Positions 1-10,617 of a stretch of DNA of 64,000 bases are shown here, in pieces (within the stretch, counting starts at the first letter, position 1; every line of letters begins with the position of its first letter). Under the pieces are notes generated by a model that was given only the letters and a program-made list of their open reading frames with translations, made no database searches and was not told where the DNA came from. This DNA comes from Meconema thalassinum (Eukaryota > Arthropoda > Insecta > Orthoptera > Tettigoniidae). The stretch covers positions 171,255,043 through 171,319,042 of the forward strand of contig OX336400.1 of NCBI GenBank assembly GCA_946902985.2, in the 5' to 3' direction. Made by a program: the position numbers and the translations under genes.

Positions 1-290
1 GCAGTATTTGAAGCAAAAGAAATAAGTAAACAAAATGAAATTAATAAAAGTATCAAAAATATTTTCAAAAATTAAATATATAAAAAATAAAATAAATATC
101 AAATAAAATAAAGTAAAGAATATAATTAACAATATGAAATTAAATTAAAAATATGGATGAATAAAATAATAATAATATTATTAATAATAGTCTAAGAATA
201 ATAATAGGCCTAATAATAATCATGTTATTAATTTTGTTAAATTTGAATTGCAGCCAATGGCCATAGCAGGGCTTTTTAATAGAACGCCCG
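1..290. other. AT-rich non-coding stretch
   Basis: Very A/T-rich with short AATA/TAAT runs. I see no coding potential and no repeat family shared with the rest of the window, apart from a weak match near 240-290 to the stretch that follows the SINE-A fragment near 8.3 kb. Confidence 0.5.
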
Positions 291-299
291 TTGGCTCCC

Positions 300-592
300 A
301 ACAAGTTCAATTTCAAATAGTTCCAACTTTGGTTATCAGACATGCCACTGTCACTGACACCTAGTGGTGAACGTTGGATCTTGATAGAGCGTTTCTAACC
401 AAATAACCTTCAAATTTAGCTACACACTACCATTTGAATTGTAAGTTTCTTGTACATGCCATGAATCTATGACATGGGCCCACCGCCTTTACTTCCCCCT
501 GCGAAGGGTTTCAACGCTCTTAAAAATTCCAACGAATTCGGCCAGGTTTGAACCCGCGATCTTTGGCTTAGAAGCTCAACATGCTACTGATG
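300..592 (-). repeat. SINE-A copy, 3' truncated
   Basis: Minus-strand copy of the tRNA-headed SINE-A family. The head, with a B-box-like GGTTTGAACCC read on the plus strand, lies at about 545-592, and the body runs down to about 300. The usual ACCA-rich tail is absent. The same SINE sits at the matching place in the second duplication copy (38503-38992). Confidence 0.6.
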
Positions 593-903
593 TATGCTGA
601 ATACTATACTCACCAGCAGTGTCCTCATACCCATGTCTGATAGCTGAATTGGATGTGCACACTGCTGACTAAACACTCACCACCTACAGTTTATATATGA
701 TACAGCGTTCACTTTCACATTGTCCGGTCTGGTCCACATACTTCCTTGGAGCAGCTTCCCACCCTGCAGGACCACAGGAACTGGACCACCTCTCTTACAT
801 AACAGCCGAAATACTTGCAAGATACAAGCTTTACAATGATACTTTAGACCTCTCGCCCGTCATAGTTAAATTAGAGAAACAGATAATTACTGTTACTTTC
901 ATA
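593..903 (+). repeat. Duplicated segment shared with 38993-39285
   Basis: About 300 bp nearly identical to 38993-39285. It includes a short open frame of about 65 codons (from 697) that is mostly kept in both copies. The frame resembles no family I know and is probably chance. Only two copies occur in the window, both inside the segmental duplication. Confidence 0.6.
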
Positions 904-1420
904 GCAGCGGTTTCGGTGGCGTAGTAGTTAGCATGCTGAGCTTCCATGCCCAAGGTCGCGGGTTCAAACCCGGCTGAAGTCGTCGGATTTTTTCAAGAGC
1001 GTTAAAAATCCCTCAGTATGCCTTCCTTCGGATGAGAAGTAAAGCCGGCCGTCCCATGTCAAAGATTTATGGCATGAAAAAGAACCTTCCACTAACTACA
1101 CATGTGGAAGCTAAAATTTGTAGGTTAGTTTGATAACGCTATATTAGTTCCAACGTTCGCCGCTAGGTGCTGAATGCGATGGCATATAGTAGTCACGTCC
1201 GTAGCTATTTGTCATGGACGGTAGCATTTGGTAGCAATGTAGATCTACTTGAAAAAATTAATCGTCTGCAGTCGTTCTACCTGAATTACAGATAACACAC
1301 ACTAATACAGTCATCACAATTAACACCGGTTATCAGACAGATTCTACACACACCCAAAGTACACGGGGCTACATGACCGCGTTGTCGCAGCCTTTAAACT
1401 AAGGAACCAACCAACCAACT
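904..1420 (+). repeat. SINE-A, full-length copy
   Basis: tRNA-derived SINE of about 515 bp. The head carries an A-box-like GTGGCGTAGTAGTTAGCATG and a B-box-like GGGTTCAAACCC (about 960). The body contains the family-typical AAGAGCGTTAAAAATCCCTC and CTTCCTTCGGA blocks. The copy ends in AAGGAACCAACCAACCAAC. It would be transcribed by RNA polymerase III and mobilised by a LINE. Related copies occur at 3302, 38503, 39739, 40010 and 46397. Confidence 0.8.
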
Positions 1421-1433
1421 ACTTTCATAGTGA

Positions 1434-2318
1434 AAATCAATAAATTAATATGAAGCACAAACATTAACTATGACGGAAAATGTGTTTAATTGACGTATTA
1501 ACGTAAGCATTAATTGAGTTGCTTCCACAGACTTCATACAATAATGGATGTGAACGGCAAACAAGCAGTTCCGTGAAGAACTAAATAGCTTATTAGCATA
1601 TATCATGCTTATGCTAATTGCGTCTATCAACATACAAAATTACAGTTTGATTCCTGTAATAGATTCGTTGATATTGAGAACCATCTAAATATATCAGATG
1701 GTCGCCATGTTAGATTTTTTATATGTAGGCCGTAGAGTTATGTACTATTAGATGATGATTATTGCGTAGGTTCATTATTCAAACGTTGACTTCGATCGCA
1801 TGATTAGGACACAAGAAATACAAACTTAATTTTAAAATTTCGCCCTGCTGCCAACTTGAGGTTATGTGAAGAATTGAACTAAATTAAATATAAGTACATT
1901 ACAATGCGTATAAACAATTGCATTACCACATTTCACTGCGCTCGGCTGGTAAAATCGCGAGAAAAGTCTATTTAAATGTTTCAACTTCGCTTGGCCACCA
2001 CGTTCGTTTTGTTCTGAACATATTTCTAAAAGTCATCTAGGTGAAATTTTATTAGTGCCCTTTATCATAGTACAAAATATAATCATGATAAACAGTACGG
2101 TAGTTGTTTCGGAGATATAGAATGCCAGTGAAATATTTCGCACATCCACCATGTTGGATTGGTGAGACGTAACAAAATTTGAAGGGCACGGTGGGGGTTT
2201 GACAAAAAGGTACTATGTCCTTACCGAGTTTCACTGAAATCGCTCCAGCCGTTTAGATTTCATTAGGGACACACACACACGGACAAAAGGTGATCTCATA
2301 AGCCTATTTTTTCATTTC
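1434..2318 (-). repeat. HP1 element, short minus-strand copy
   Basis: Minus-strand, internally shortened copy of the HP1 repeat. On the minus strand it reads TAGGCTTATGAGATCACC, a CA/TG microsatellite, the AATCCAACATGGTGG block and then the array body. Only one arm of the terminal hairpin is present (near 2300-2318). The duplicate is at 40490-41395. Confidence 0.65.
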
Positions 2319-2569
2319 ATTGCCCTTCAGGCAAGTAACTCAATGTTGAAAACAGCCTTTAATGTCATAGAACCATTAACACTATTCCTTTGAGGAATAT
2401 GGACTTGGGAGGTTCCTCTCTGTCCATGACACTATCTTCTCGTTGTCTGTCCATCCTATTACATTTTCGTCCAATTGCTGACTCTAACCCAGCTCAACAC
2501 TAAATCTTATTGTTGATGAAATTGTAATTCACTTTCGTTGTTTCCTCCACTTTTAGATAGATTTCATTA

Positions 2570-3190
2570 GAAAGCTAACTATTGCAATGGGTACTATGTT
2601 TCGACTTCCGGAAAATATCGACATATCTTCGCGTTTCAGATCCCCTAGACCCCAAAACCACCGTCAGTTCAAAAGTTTATATATAATTTATATATATATA
2701 TATATATATCACTTTCTTGTGGACACGATACCTGCCGCAATTATGCACCAATCACTTTGAAATTTTTTCATAATATGTATCCCTATAAAATCTCGGTCGA
2801 GTTCGTAAATGGGCACAATCGGTCGACAGGGATGAAAATGGGGGGGCTTTTTTCGAATGAGTGAAATACCGCTATAACTCTCTTAATAATTGAAATATCG
2901 AATCCATTCAAAGTTCATACTATGTGTCGAATAAGGCCCAAAAATTTATGTTTGAAAAGTGTTTTGATAGCACCAACCATTGACCAAAGGGGTGAGAAAA
3001 AGTGGGTTTTTCGGGAAACATTAATCATATCTCTCTTAATAGGCACAATATCAAAACCGTACAAAATGGGCAATATTCCCCTAATAATTAACTAAAACTT
3101 TTTTCTGAAAGAATTTTTGATATGACCCACCATTACGCCAAGGGATGAGAAAAATGATTTCGGAATTATAAGAATATGCCAAGAGCTATC
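2570..3190 (+). repeat. Non-coding element with (TA)n and a two-unit ~155-bp tandem array
   Basis: Absent from the matching place in duplication copy 2, so probably an insertion. It contains a (TA)n run near 2680-2708. Two related units of about 155 bp follow (about 2839-2996 and 2997-3147), each starting with an AGGGRTGARAA-type block and ending near ACCATT, and a third unit begins near 3147. No coding potential. The layout (microsatellite plus direct units) resembles HP1, but the sequence differs. Confidence 0.5.
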
Positions 3191-3301
3191 AGAGGATGCC
3201 ATGACAACACTACTAAATTGATGAGGGATGAGCCATCAGACGTTGCCATGACAACGCACTCGCACGAGATCAGATTTAGATTTACAGCTGACTAAGTGTG
3301 A

Positions 3302-3690
3302 AGCGGCTTCGGTGACGTAACTGGTAGCATGCTGGACTTCTATGTCCAAGGTCGTGGGTTCAAAGCCGGCCGAAGTCGTCGGATTTTCTAAGAGCGCTAA
3401 AAATCCCTCAGTATGCTTTCCTTTGGAGTGGAAGTTCCAACGTTCGTTGCGAGTTGCTGGTTGCGGTGGCATCTGGTAACCAAGTTCACAGCTAGGTGTC
3501 GTTGACGGTAGTATCTGGTAGCAACATTAGGAACCACTGCTTGAAATTGACCGTCTGAAGTCCTTATCTGAATTACAGACTAATACAGCCATCACAATTC
3601 ACACCGTTTATCAGACAGATTCTACACTTACCCAAAGTACACTGGGTTACATGACCGCGTTGTCGCAGCCCCTAAACTGAGGAACCAACC
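3302..3690 (+). repeat. SINE-A, internally deleted copy
   Basis: tRNA-like head at 3302-3370 (GGTGACGTAACTGGTAGC and GGTTCAAAGCC) and an ACCAACC tail at 3690. About 130 bp in the middle of the SINE body are missing compared with the copy at 904-1420. Confidence 0.7.
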
Positions 3691-4015
3691 AAAATCTCTG
3701 CGGGAGATAAAGTTTTGCGTGAAGAAGTAACAGACTGTTTGATAGTTACACATCAGTGTCGAAACCTTGCATCAGGACAGTGTGACCACAAGTTTAAAAA
3801 TGGACCCCAAATGACAAGATTACCGTCCCCATAAGACAATAAAATGTTTAAAATATGCATACAATGATGAAAAACATAGTTAATTAAGCTCCAATTATAA
3901 AAAACTTTCTCGCAATAAATGAGGTCTGATCTTTCTACGAAAACCTGCAAATTCTGCCTATTTTCGCCTATCCCCAAGTTTGCCCGGTGAAATATACCTC
4001 CACCTTCCGCCGTGC
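3691..4015. other. Unassigned spacer
   Basis: No coding potential and no match to other repeats in the window. It lies in the stretch absent from the second duplication copy. Confidence 0.4.
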
Positions 4016-4378
4016 CGAGAGGACTTTTTTCAAACGTAAAGGACCATCTTAACGTTTCTCACGAGGTGCCGGCATGTTGACACGCGGTAGATTTATGATT
4101 GTTCACCGAAAACGCAACCATATTCGGTTGATTAGCAGTTTGCCTTTTCTACCACTACGAGCGCCAGTGTGAGTCAATGCAGAGTTTTACTTAAGTCCTT
4201 ACAACTACTTTCGGTGTGAAGATTTTTCAATAAAAATACGCCTTAGTGTATTAATCCAAGAGAATTATCCAAATTAGTTTACGTGGTTAGGAGTAAGGAA
4301 ACAGGAGATTTTAGGTTGTTTTCTCCCAGAACTGTATTTAGGTCGGAAGTGATTTTTGAAACATATTATAACCTTGGT

Positions 4379-4712
4379 TCTGGTACTAATGCTCCTGAGA
4401 TAAATCCAACTCGGAAAATGATTGGATTTGACCACCCAAGAAAACTATGGTGTCGCCTCAACAGACTGAGAACTGGGCATGGACGCTGCAATTTCTTGCG
4501 TCAGAAGCGGGGCTGGATTGATTCTCAAATGTGTGAATGCCGTGAAGAGGAGCAGACCATGGACCATGTTATCCAGCACTGCCCTCTTCATGCCTACTCT
4601 GGAAGCCCCAGCGACCTGTTTGATCTATCAGAAAGTGCTGCTGTGTGGTTGAATAACTTGAACCTGGACTTATGATTTCCTTGTTGTACTCACCATACGA
4701 TTAAATAAATAA
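4379..4712 (+). pseudogene. LINE C-terminal fragment (Jockey/CR1-type), 5' truncated
   Basis: The frame running to the stop at 4673-4675 encodes the C-terminal tail of a LINE reverse transcriptase. A RLNRLRTGHG segment is followed by a Cys/His cluster (C-x-C, H-x3-HC in an EEQTMDHVIQHCPLH context). After the stop comes a short 3' end closing in AAATAAATAAAT. The fragment is flanked by an 11-bp direct repeat, ATAACCTTGGT, at 4368-4378 and 4713-4723, so this is a complete 5'-truncated insertion. The open frame continues upstream to 4283, but that part is flanking DNA. Clade is inferred from recall only. Confidence 0.75.
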
Positions 4713-4726
4713 ATAACCTTGGTCTA

Positions 4727-5260
4727 CCCCTAAAGTTCTTGTCCTCGAGCCTTCATTCTATAACTAAGTTTGCTATTCCTGGGTGTCTTAGTATGTGTCC
4801 TACCAACCTATCTCTTCTCTCCATTAGCAGTCGCCAGAAACATCTCTCCGCGCCCACTCGTCTTAATACCACTTCATATGTAACCCTATCTACCCATCTG
4901 ATCTTCATCATTCTCCAGTAACACCGCATTTCAAATGTTTCTATTCTCCTCTTTCCTGCTGCACCAATAGTCCAAGATTCACTTCCATAGAGCGCCACGC
5001 TCCAGACAAAGGCTTTCAAAAATGACTTCCTAATACCTAAATCTCTATTCGATGTCAACAGATTCCTTTTCTGTAGAATGCATTCCTTGCCTGAGCCAAC
5101 CTACTTTTTATATCCCCTTCGCTTCGTCCATCACTGGTTATTTTGTTTCCTAAAGAACAGAATTATTCTTTTACTTCCTTTAGCTTTTCACCTGCCAATT
5201 TGATGTCCATTGGGGTTTCTGATTTATTTCGATTGTAATCCATTATTTTTGTGTTACGTT
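4727..5260 (-). pseudogene. LINE C-terminal remnant, minus strand
   Basis: Read on the minus strand, the sequence encodes the end of an endonuclease/reverse-transcriptase polyprotein: a NKITSDGRSEGDIKSRL-like stretch (about 5150-5090), then LYGSESWTI (about 4980), MMKIRWVDRVT (about 4900) and GHILRHPGIA (about 4780). Reading is open over about 100 codons from 5058 to 4753. No catalytic domain remains. Related remnants: 43013-43425 (its duplicate), 37290-37730 and 19459-19800. The clade is uncertain. Confidence 0.7.
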
Positions 5261-5820
5261 TATTGATTTTATTGATTTTAGCCTATTTTCATTTTATTTA
5301 AATAGGCTTAATGAGATCACCTTTTGTCTGTGTGTGTCTGTCTATGTGTGTGTCCCCCCTAATAAATGATAACTGCTGGGGCGATTTTACACTAAAACTC
5401 GGTAAGGTCATAGCACAATGGCTGACCCCGACCGTGACCTTCAAATTTTATTACATCTCACCAATCCAACATGGCGGCTGCGCGAAATATTTCACCGCCA
5501 TTGTATATCTTCGAAACTATTACTCATACCACCCTGAAATTTTGTACGGTGATAAAGGGCACTACTAGAAATTCGTCTATGAGACTTTGAAAAACCTGGT
5601 AACACCAAAACCAACATGGCGGCCAGGCGAATTTGAGACATTTAAATTGAATTTTCTCACGATTTAACCATCCGAACGCAATGAAACTTGGTACAGCAAA
5701 AGTTCATACTCATTGTAATGCACTGACATCTAATTTAGTTCAATTGTTTACATAACGTCAAGATGGCGGATGTGCGAAATATTTTTCCGGCATTCTATAT
5801 CTCCGAAACTATTTCTGATA

Positions 5821-6147
5821 AATAAATATAATAAAAATAAATATAACCCCTGGCACTACAGCCCATGAAGGGTCTAGGCCTACCAAGCGACCGCTGCCCA
5901 GCCATTTGGCCTGCAGATATTGGGGTGACGCGTGATCAGCGCATCGGGTCCCCTCGGCAGTTAATCTTGTTTTTCGTGATCGCGGCGCTGCCTCATTGTC
6001 AGACAGCTACTCAATTGTCCTCACGAGGCTGAATGCACCCCGTTCCAGCCCTCACGTCAGTTTCTAAAATCCCTGACGGAGCCGGGAATCGAACCCGGGG
6101 CATCCGTGTGAGAGGCAGGCTTGCTACCCCAACACCGCGGGGCCGGC
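5821..6147 (-). mobile_element. SINE-B, minus strand, with 13-bp TSD
   Basis: On the minus strand it begins with GCCGGCCCCGCGGTGTTGGG and has a B-box-like GGTTCGATTCC (near 6090). Its 3' end lies near a short AATAAA-rich stretch at about 5821-5850. Both sides carry the 13-bp direct repeat ACTATTTCTGATA (5808-5820 and 6148-6160), so the ends are secure. It interrupts HP1. The second copy is at 41546-41875. Confidence 0.85.
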
Positions 6148-6948
6148 ACTATTTCTGATATCACCCTAAAATTGTGATACAGGGCGCTACTACAAACTTA
6201 CATTTGTAAGTTTCAAAAACGTGTCGAGTACAAAACGAACATGGCGGCCAAGCAAATTTGAAACATTGTAATATTTTTTTCCGTGATTTAACTACCTGAG
6301 TGGAGTGAAATATGGTTCATCAAATGTTTAAACATTTTGTAATGCAGTGGCATCTAATTTAGTTCAATTGTTTACATAACCTCAAGATGGCAGCTGTGCG
6401 AATATTTAAAATTATTATTTTTTATTTCTTGTGTCGTAATCATGCGATGGAATTGAAAGTTTGAATAATGATCCCACGCAATAATTTTCCTTTAATGCTA
6501 CATAACTCTGTCGTATACATATAACAATCCAATATGGCGACCATCCGAAATACTTAGACGGTTCTCAATATCTACGAATCTTTTACAGCAATCAAACTGA
6601 AATGCTGTGTGTTCATAGAGGCTATGAACAAAAGTTCACCTATAGGATCTCCAATAACCTGGTGAGCACTAATCCAACGTGGCGGCAACGCGAAGTATAA
6701 ATATTTAAATGGACGATTCTCGCGATTTAACCATCCGAGTGCAGTGAAACTCTGTACGGTAAAGGCTTCGGCTATACAAATGTTAATCCACTGGCATATC
6801 ATTTATTTCCATTGTTTTCATAACCACACGATGGCAGCTGTGCGAAATTTTAAAATCTCGTTTTTACTTCTTGAGTACTAATCATGCGATTGAAGTTTGA
6901 ATACTACACGTACACAATAATCTTGATGTAATAGTACATAACTCTAAG

Positions 6949-7270
6949 ACCGGTCGTTACGGTGTGGCTGAGGCAGTCGCTCACATCCGGGAGACGAGGA
7001 GGTTCGAATCCCCCCCCCCCCCTGACAACCTTCAAGATGGTCTTCGGTGGTTTCCCATCTTCCTTCCAGGCAAATGCTGGGGTTGGTCCCTAACTATAGA
7101 CCACAGCCGCTACCTTCCAACTCCTCGTCCTTACATTCAAACTTTCCTCCCCGGACAACACTCCACACGCGATGGTACATGTAGCTCACCCCATGGGTGT
7201 CCGCATAGAAGCAGCTACAACTGTGTCATCGGACACTCCCGGCACTAAAGGCCATACGCTAAAAATAAAC
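6949..7270 (+). mobile_element. SINE-C insertion in HP1
   Basis: tRNA-like head with GTGGCTGAGGCAGTCGC (A-box region) and GAGGTTCGAATCC (B box, near 7005), a run of 14 C, and a body ending in GGCACTAAAGGCCATACG plus an A-rich tail. It sits between HP1 sequences that are contiguous in the copy near 19246, so it is a separate insertion. A 3' fragment of the same SINE lies at 39661-39735. Confidence 0.8.
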
Positions 7271-7559
7271 TGTAATACCTACACATAAAAATCCAACATG
7301 GCGACCATCAGAAATATTTAGACGGTTCTCAATATCTACGAATCTATTACAACAATCAAACTGAAGTTATATTGATAGAGGCAATTGACATAAGTAGGAT
7401 ATATGAAAATAGGCTTTAGTTCTTCACGTAACTATTTGTTTATCATGAATTCATTCCTCAATATGGAGTCCATACCATTTAAATGTGCATTTAAAGCCTG
7501 TGGGAAATCATCTATCTGCAAAATCTCCGAGTTGAAATTATTTCTCCTTGAATATTTAC

Positions 7560-7715
7560 TATTGTTTCTCTGTTCTTCTCCATTGTATACATTGAAAAGT
7601 ATGGGCGATGAGTTGCAGCCCTGCTTTACTCCTTTCTGAATACCAGCTTGTCCCTCATATCCTCCGGCTCGAATAACTGCTGTATGTATGTTTCTTTTCT
7701 TTTGCAGTACTTTAT
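7560..7715 (-). pseudogene. LINE reverse-transcriptase fragment
   Basis: The minus strand reads RAGGYEGQAGIQKGVKQGCN and then SSPILFNVY, the reverse-transcriptase block just before the catalytic Asp pair (the QG..SP..FN motif). Reading then runs into non-homologous sequence. It is a short relic, possibly from the same LINE family as the C-terminal remnants at 4727 and 43013, but those do not overlap it, so I cannot prove this. Around it (7426-7725) I see nothing else. Confidence 0.65.
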
Positions 7716-7725
7716 TCCAAACCAG

Positions 7726-7935
7726 ACGCGGTGGCCAAGGGCGCTAACGCACTACCTCGTACCTCGCTAGCATCGGGAGAGCGTGGGTTCAAATCCCACA
7801 TCAGCGGTCCTGAAAATGGTTTTGGTGGTTTCCCATTTCACCACCAGGAAAATACCGGGACGGTTCCTTCAATAGGTCCACGGTCAATTTCCTTCCGAAA
7901 TCCCTTCCCTGATGCGTCAGTAGCATTTTTTTAAT
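7726..7935 (+). repeat. SINE-D, tRNA-headed
   Basis: tRNA-like head with GCGGTGGCCAAGGGCGCTAA and a B box GTGGGTTCAAATCCC (near 7790), followed by a GGTGGTTTCCCATTTC body typical of insect tRNA-SINEs. The 3' side merges with SINE-A-like fragments. Confidence 0.7.
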
Positions 7936-8290
7936 CCTTCCGGAGAGGAATAATGCCGGCAAGCTCATGGCATGTAAAAGAGCCTACCACTACAATTTTT
8001 CCTCCTGATGAGAACCTCGTTGATGCGCTGCTTTTCCACTTGCGTGGCAATCTTTGCGAGTTTACACTGTAAGCGACAGTTTTGTATGAGAGAAGTCTCA
8101 GATTTATCCCAAGGACAGCGGACTACAATTGGTAGTGTACAGCGAAATTTGTAGGTTATATTTGGTTGGTTAGAAACGCTCTATCAAGTTCCAATTTTCG
8201 CCGCTAGGTGTAGGTGACAGTGGCATCTGGTAGCCAAAGATGTAACTACTTGAAATTGAACTTGCTGGGAGTCCTCGGACGTTCAATTAA
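7936..8290 (+). repeat. SINE-A body fragments
   Basis: Pieces matching the SINE-A body: TCCTTCCGGAGAGGAATAAT near 7937, CATGGCATG(T)AAAAGA near 7968, and TTCGCCGCTAGGTG with TGGCATCTGGTAGCC near 8200-8240. Head and tail are missing and the order is disturbed. Confidence 0.5.
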
Positions 8291-8411
8291 TATACCCTGC
8301 TATGGCCATTGGCTGCATTAATAAAATAATTTATTCCAATCCTTGTCAAAATGTCTAACTACTTACTCCAATTAGGTGCGGTGAATATGTTGACACTTGT
8401 GTACAAATAAT

Positions 8412-9045
8412 ATTGCCTTTATCTATGTGCGCAGCGATAAACACGGCAAGGTAAGCCGGCTGTGACTGGCGCAGATCGTGGGCGCGTACCCGGTTCAGCC
8501 GGTGGTGGCGCGCACGTTCACACTTTTACCAAATAATGTGTACTTACACTGCTCATAGGCGTTGCTGAAAATGTCCTCCCTCTCTTGTAACACACACCTG
8601 ACATATTCTGATGTCAGAATGTCTGTCAACTATTTAATTATTTACGGAGCCTGTTTCCTTGAATCGTTTAGCGAGCCTCCTAATTGTACTGGCATTAGGC
8701 ACAGGTCTTCCTGAAAACTTGATTCAAAATTTTCGTCTCGGTTCAAAACAAGATTTTTTGCTTTTCATATACGAATTATGGATATACACACGTTCGCGCA
8801 ATGTCAATCGGTGTCTAGGCATGACCAACAATCACAGTAATCACAATACTCACTAAACGTGCAACACTAACGTCCTAGCTTTGAAGGTACACGTCCATAG
8901 GAATGACAAAACACGTGTGAACTAACGATATGAGTCAGGGGAGCGCGCCACCACCGGCTGAACCACGTACACGAGCCCTCGATCTGCGCCAGTCACAGCC
9001 GGCTTAGCTTGTGTGTTTATCGCTGCGCACGTAGCTAAGACCCTG
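8412..9045. mobile_element. Non-autonomous TIR element with long (~85-bp) inverted repeats
   Basis: The stretch from 8427 (GTGCGCAGCGATAAACAC) to about 8512 is repeated inverted at about 8944-9030, with a long GC-rich shared core that includes GGCTGTGACTGGCGCAGATC. The right end continues to GACCCTG at 9045, the same terminal bases as the element at 42204-42835; the left 15 bp are degenerate. Between the repeats, the minus strand (about 8660-8750) encodes a broken PNASTIRRLAKRFKETGSV motif, the helix-turn-helix of DUF4817-type transposases. It is an internal-deletion derivative of an autonomous element. Confidence 0.75.
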
Positions 9046-9072
9046 TATTTACAATTATTAAGTTACAATACC

Positions 9073-9158
9073 TTCTTATAACTTGTGTAACGTGTCCTTA
9101 TTTACAGATATTATTGCTCATTTGGTTCATCGCACTTGTTCAGATGTTGCGTTAAATT
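9073..9158 (+). repeat. ~88-bp direct repeat, left copy
   Basis: Starts TTATAACTTGTGTAACGTGT and recurs at about 9650-9736 with few changes. The two copies bracket the TIR/foldback element at 9159-9650. Confidence 0.7.
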
Positions 9159-9512
9159 TGTTTATGTTCGACCCTGACTCTTATATGTCAGAAAACTGTA
9201 CTGTAATGAGGCTCATTATAACACTATTTTTCATTATGAAACAGTTTCTCCCACCAATCAGAGCTCAAGAAACAATTGTTTGACCAATTAGATAATTAGA
9301 TGCGCTGAGTTCCACGGCCTTCTAATTTAAATTTCAGTGCCTGGCCTAGTGTATTATTAGCGTAATCGAGGATACCATGGTCAAATACAAGGCATTCTCT
9401 GCGTCTCATGCGCTCTGTTCAGTACATAAAACTGGCGAAATCTCGACTGATATTTAGGAATATTTATGTTCGAACATAAAATAGTTATAATAATTATCGT
9501 CGAACATAAACA
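9159..9512. mobile_element. MITE with TGTTTATGTTCGAC inverted ends and a central palindrome
   Basis: Perfect 14-bp terminal inverted repeats, TGTTTATGTTCGAC, at 9159-9172 and 9499-9512. Inside it has an 18-bp perfect palindrome, TTTATGTTCGAACATAAA (about 9466-9483), that echoes the ends. No coding potential. Relatives: 45208-45752, 45895-46232 and 44048-44730. Confidence 0.7.
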
Positions 9513-9649
9513 GTCGTATGCAACTCGCCTATAATGGTAATTAAGACACTCGTATGGAAATTATAAATTATAAAACTCGGATACGCTCGTTTTATAAACA
9601 TACTTGTGTCTTAGTTATTGCCATTACAGGCTCGTTGCATAATGTACTT
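9513..9649. repeat. Foldback segment attached to the MITE
   Basis: The left arm starting GCAACTCGCCTATAATGG returns inverted near 9610-9645 (CATTACAGGCTCGTTGC), giving a long imperfect stem around an AT-rich centre. The same segment follows the MITE at 45753 and, shortened, at 46233, so it belongs to the repeat unit. Confidence 0.65.
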
Positions 9650-9736
9650 TTTATAACTTGTGTAACGTGTCCGTATTTACGGATATTATTGCTCATTTGG
9701 TTCATGGCACTTGTACAAATGTTGCGTTAATATTGT
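9650..9736 (+). repeat. ~88-bp direct repeat, right copy
   Basis: Second copy of the 9073-9158 sequence, shared up to GTTGCGTTAA. It is far longer than a transposon target duplication, so it is either an older local duplication split by the MITE or part of a larger element. Confidence 0.65.
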
Positions 9737-9822
9737 TTAAGTATGTCAACACTGTGTTTTATCAAATTATTTTTGCAACGAACTTCAGGTATGTTTTCAA
9801 CATTATTTAGTGTTTCTAGTTA

Positions 9823-10385
9823 ATGCCCCCCAATGCCCCCACGACCAATGGGGCGTGGGTTGGCGACCACGGGACCCCAGCTGAGTCCGGCATTGCTGTC
9901 ACTTACTTCTGCTGGGTTCCTTTCTGTCACCTTTCCTATAGACCTTCCTTGGTCAACTCTTGTTCTCTTCCGACTACTACGGTATTAGGGTATCCTAGGT
10001 CTAGAGTGCCAGTACCTTTCCTTTTCCCGCCGTAATTGAGCCTTGTCTCATATTTCCTGATCCCTCATTCATGGAGGGGCCAGACCTCTTGTTTTTCTTT
10101 TCATAGTATCTGCTGCCTTCAACTCAAGACCTTAAAGAAGGCAATTTGGCGACCCCAAGGGCTCTTGAGTTGTGTCCGGCTTTTCCCCTTTTTTTCCAGT
10201 GACTATGGGGTGGACACTCATTTCCCTTTCCTATCTGCCTTTCATGGCTTTCCTTCCTTCCTTTCTTCCTTCCAAGTCCTTCAATTCTCATTCGTTCATG
10301 GTGGAGGGCGTTTCTTACCCCTGTCATTTATTTATTTAACCCCTTTCTGCTTTCGATTTCTTCTTCTAGTTTCTAAGTCAGCACC
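9823..10385 (+). repeat. Pyrimidine-rich repeat resembling a LINE 3' region
   Basis: C/T-rich non-coding block with TTGGCGACCACGGGACCCC near 9859 and a related GGCGACCCCAAGGGCTC near 10148, so it is internally duplicated. It ends around TTTATTTATTTAA (about 10330). The composition and the GCGACC...AGTCCGGC phrase recall LINE 3' untranslated regions of insects. Assignment is weak. Confidence 0.4.
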
Positions 10386-10617
10386 GTAGTTAGATTAGAT
10401 TTAGTTATAACTAGCAACCCACCCCGGCTTCGCCCGGTATCTTTAACGGTTTAAGCTTAAAAGGCGCATGGACGGCAGGTCCCAGACGTAATTCAGAAAA
10501 GCCGAGGTGATCAGCGAAACTCCAAACACATCGCCTACAGTGGCGGCTGGTGTAGAAAATTAGTTGTGTGCTGTAGGCCTAACCCACCCTCCAAAAATTT
10601 TGTTTTTATATAAACAC

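Larger units (their letters stand above)
300..5150 (+). repeat. Segmental duplication, copy 1 (partner 38690-43425)
   Basis: Runs of matching unique-looking sequence occur in the same order and orientation here and at 38.7-43.4 kb: a minus-strand SINE-A, a shared 300-bp segment, a plus-strand SINE-A, a minus-strand HP1, the stretch with a CTATCTTCTCG motif (near 2430 and 41910), the stretch near 4040 and 42050, and a minus-strand LINE tail. This copy carries its own insertions: about 2560-4015 (array element plus SINE-A) and the LINE fragment at 4379-4712. It lacks the SINE at 41546-41875 and the TIR element at 42204-42835. The order of shared blocks argues for one ancestral duplication rather than chance insertion of the same repeats. 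Confidence 0.75.
5280..7425 (+). repeat. HP1 element, plus-strand copy with two SINE insertions
   Basis: It starts with a perfect 9-bp inverted repeat, AGCCTATTT...AAATAGGCT (5280-5309), then TTAATGAGATCACC and a GT-rich stretch. The body carries ATGG-core motifs at 5471, 5616, 5763, 6241, 6387, 6534, about 6678, 6831 and 7298. After subtracting the SINE at 5821-6147 and the SINE near 6949-7270, these fall about 145 bp apart. It ends at the conserved CTTCACGTAACTATTTGTT near 7425, where similarity to other copies stops. No protein is encoded. Confidence 0.75.

Noticed and set aside
2052..2234. Recurrent short frame containing IQHGGCAKYF, also at 5311, 18030 and 49027
   Set aside because: It is the translation of the HP1 block around ATGGCGGC. 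It varies in frame and start between copies and has no sign of selection.
6070..6140. tRNA-like sequence with GGTTCGATTCC
   Set aside because: It is the head of SINE-B with a defined TSD, not a tRNA gene. The same applies to the B boxes near 960, 7005, 7790 and 40025.
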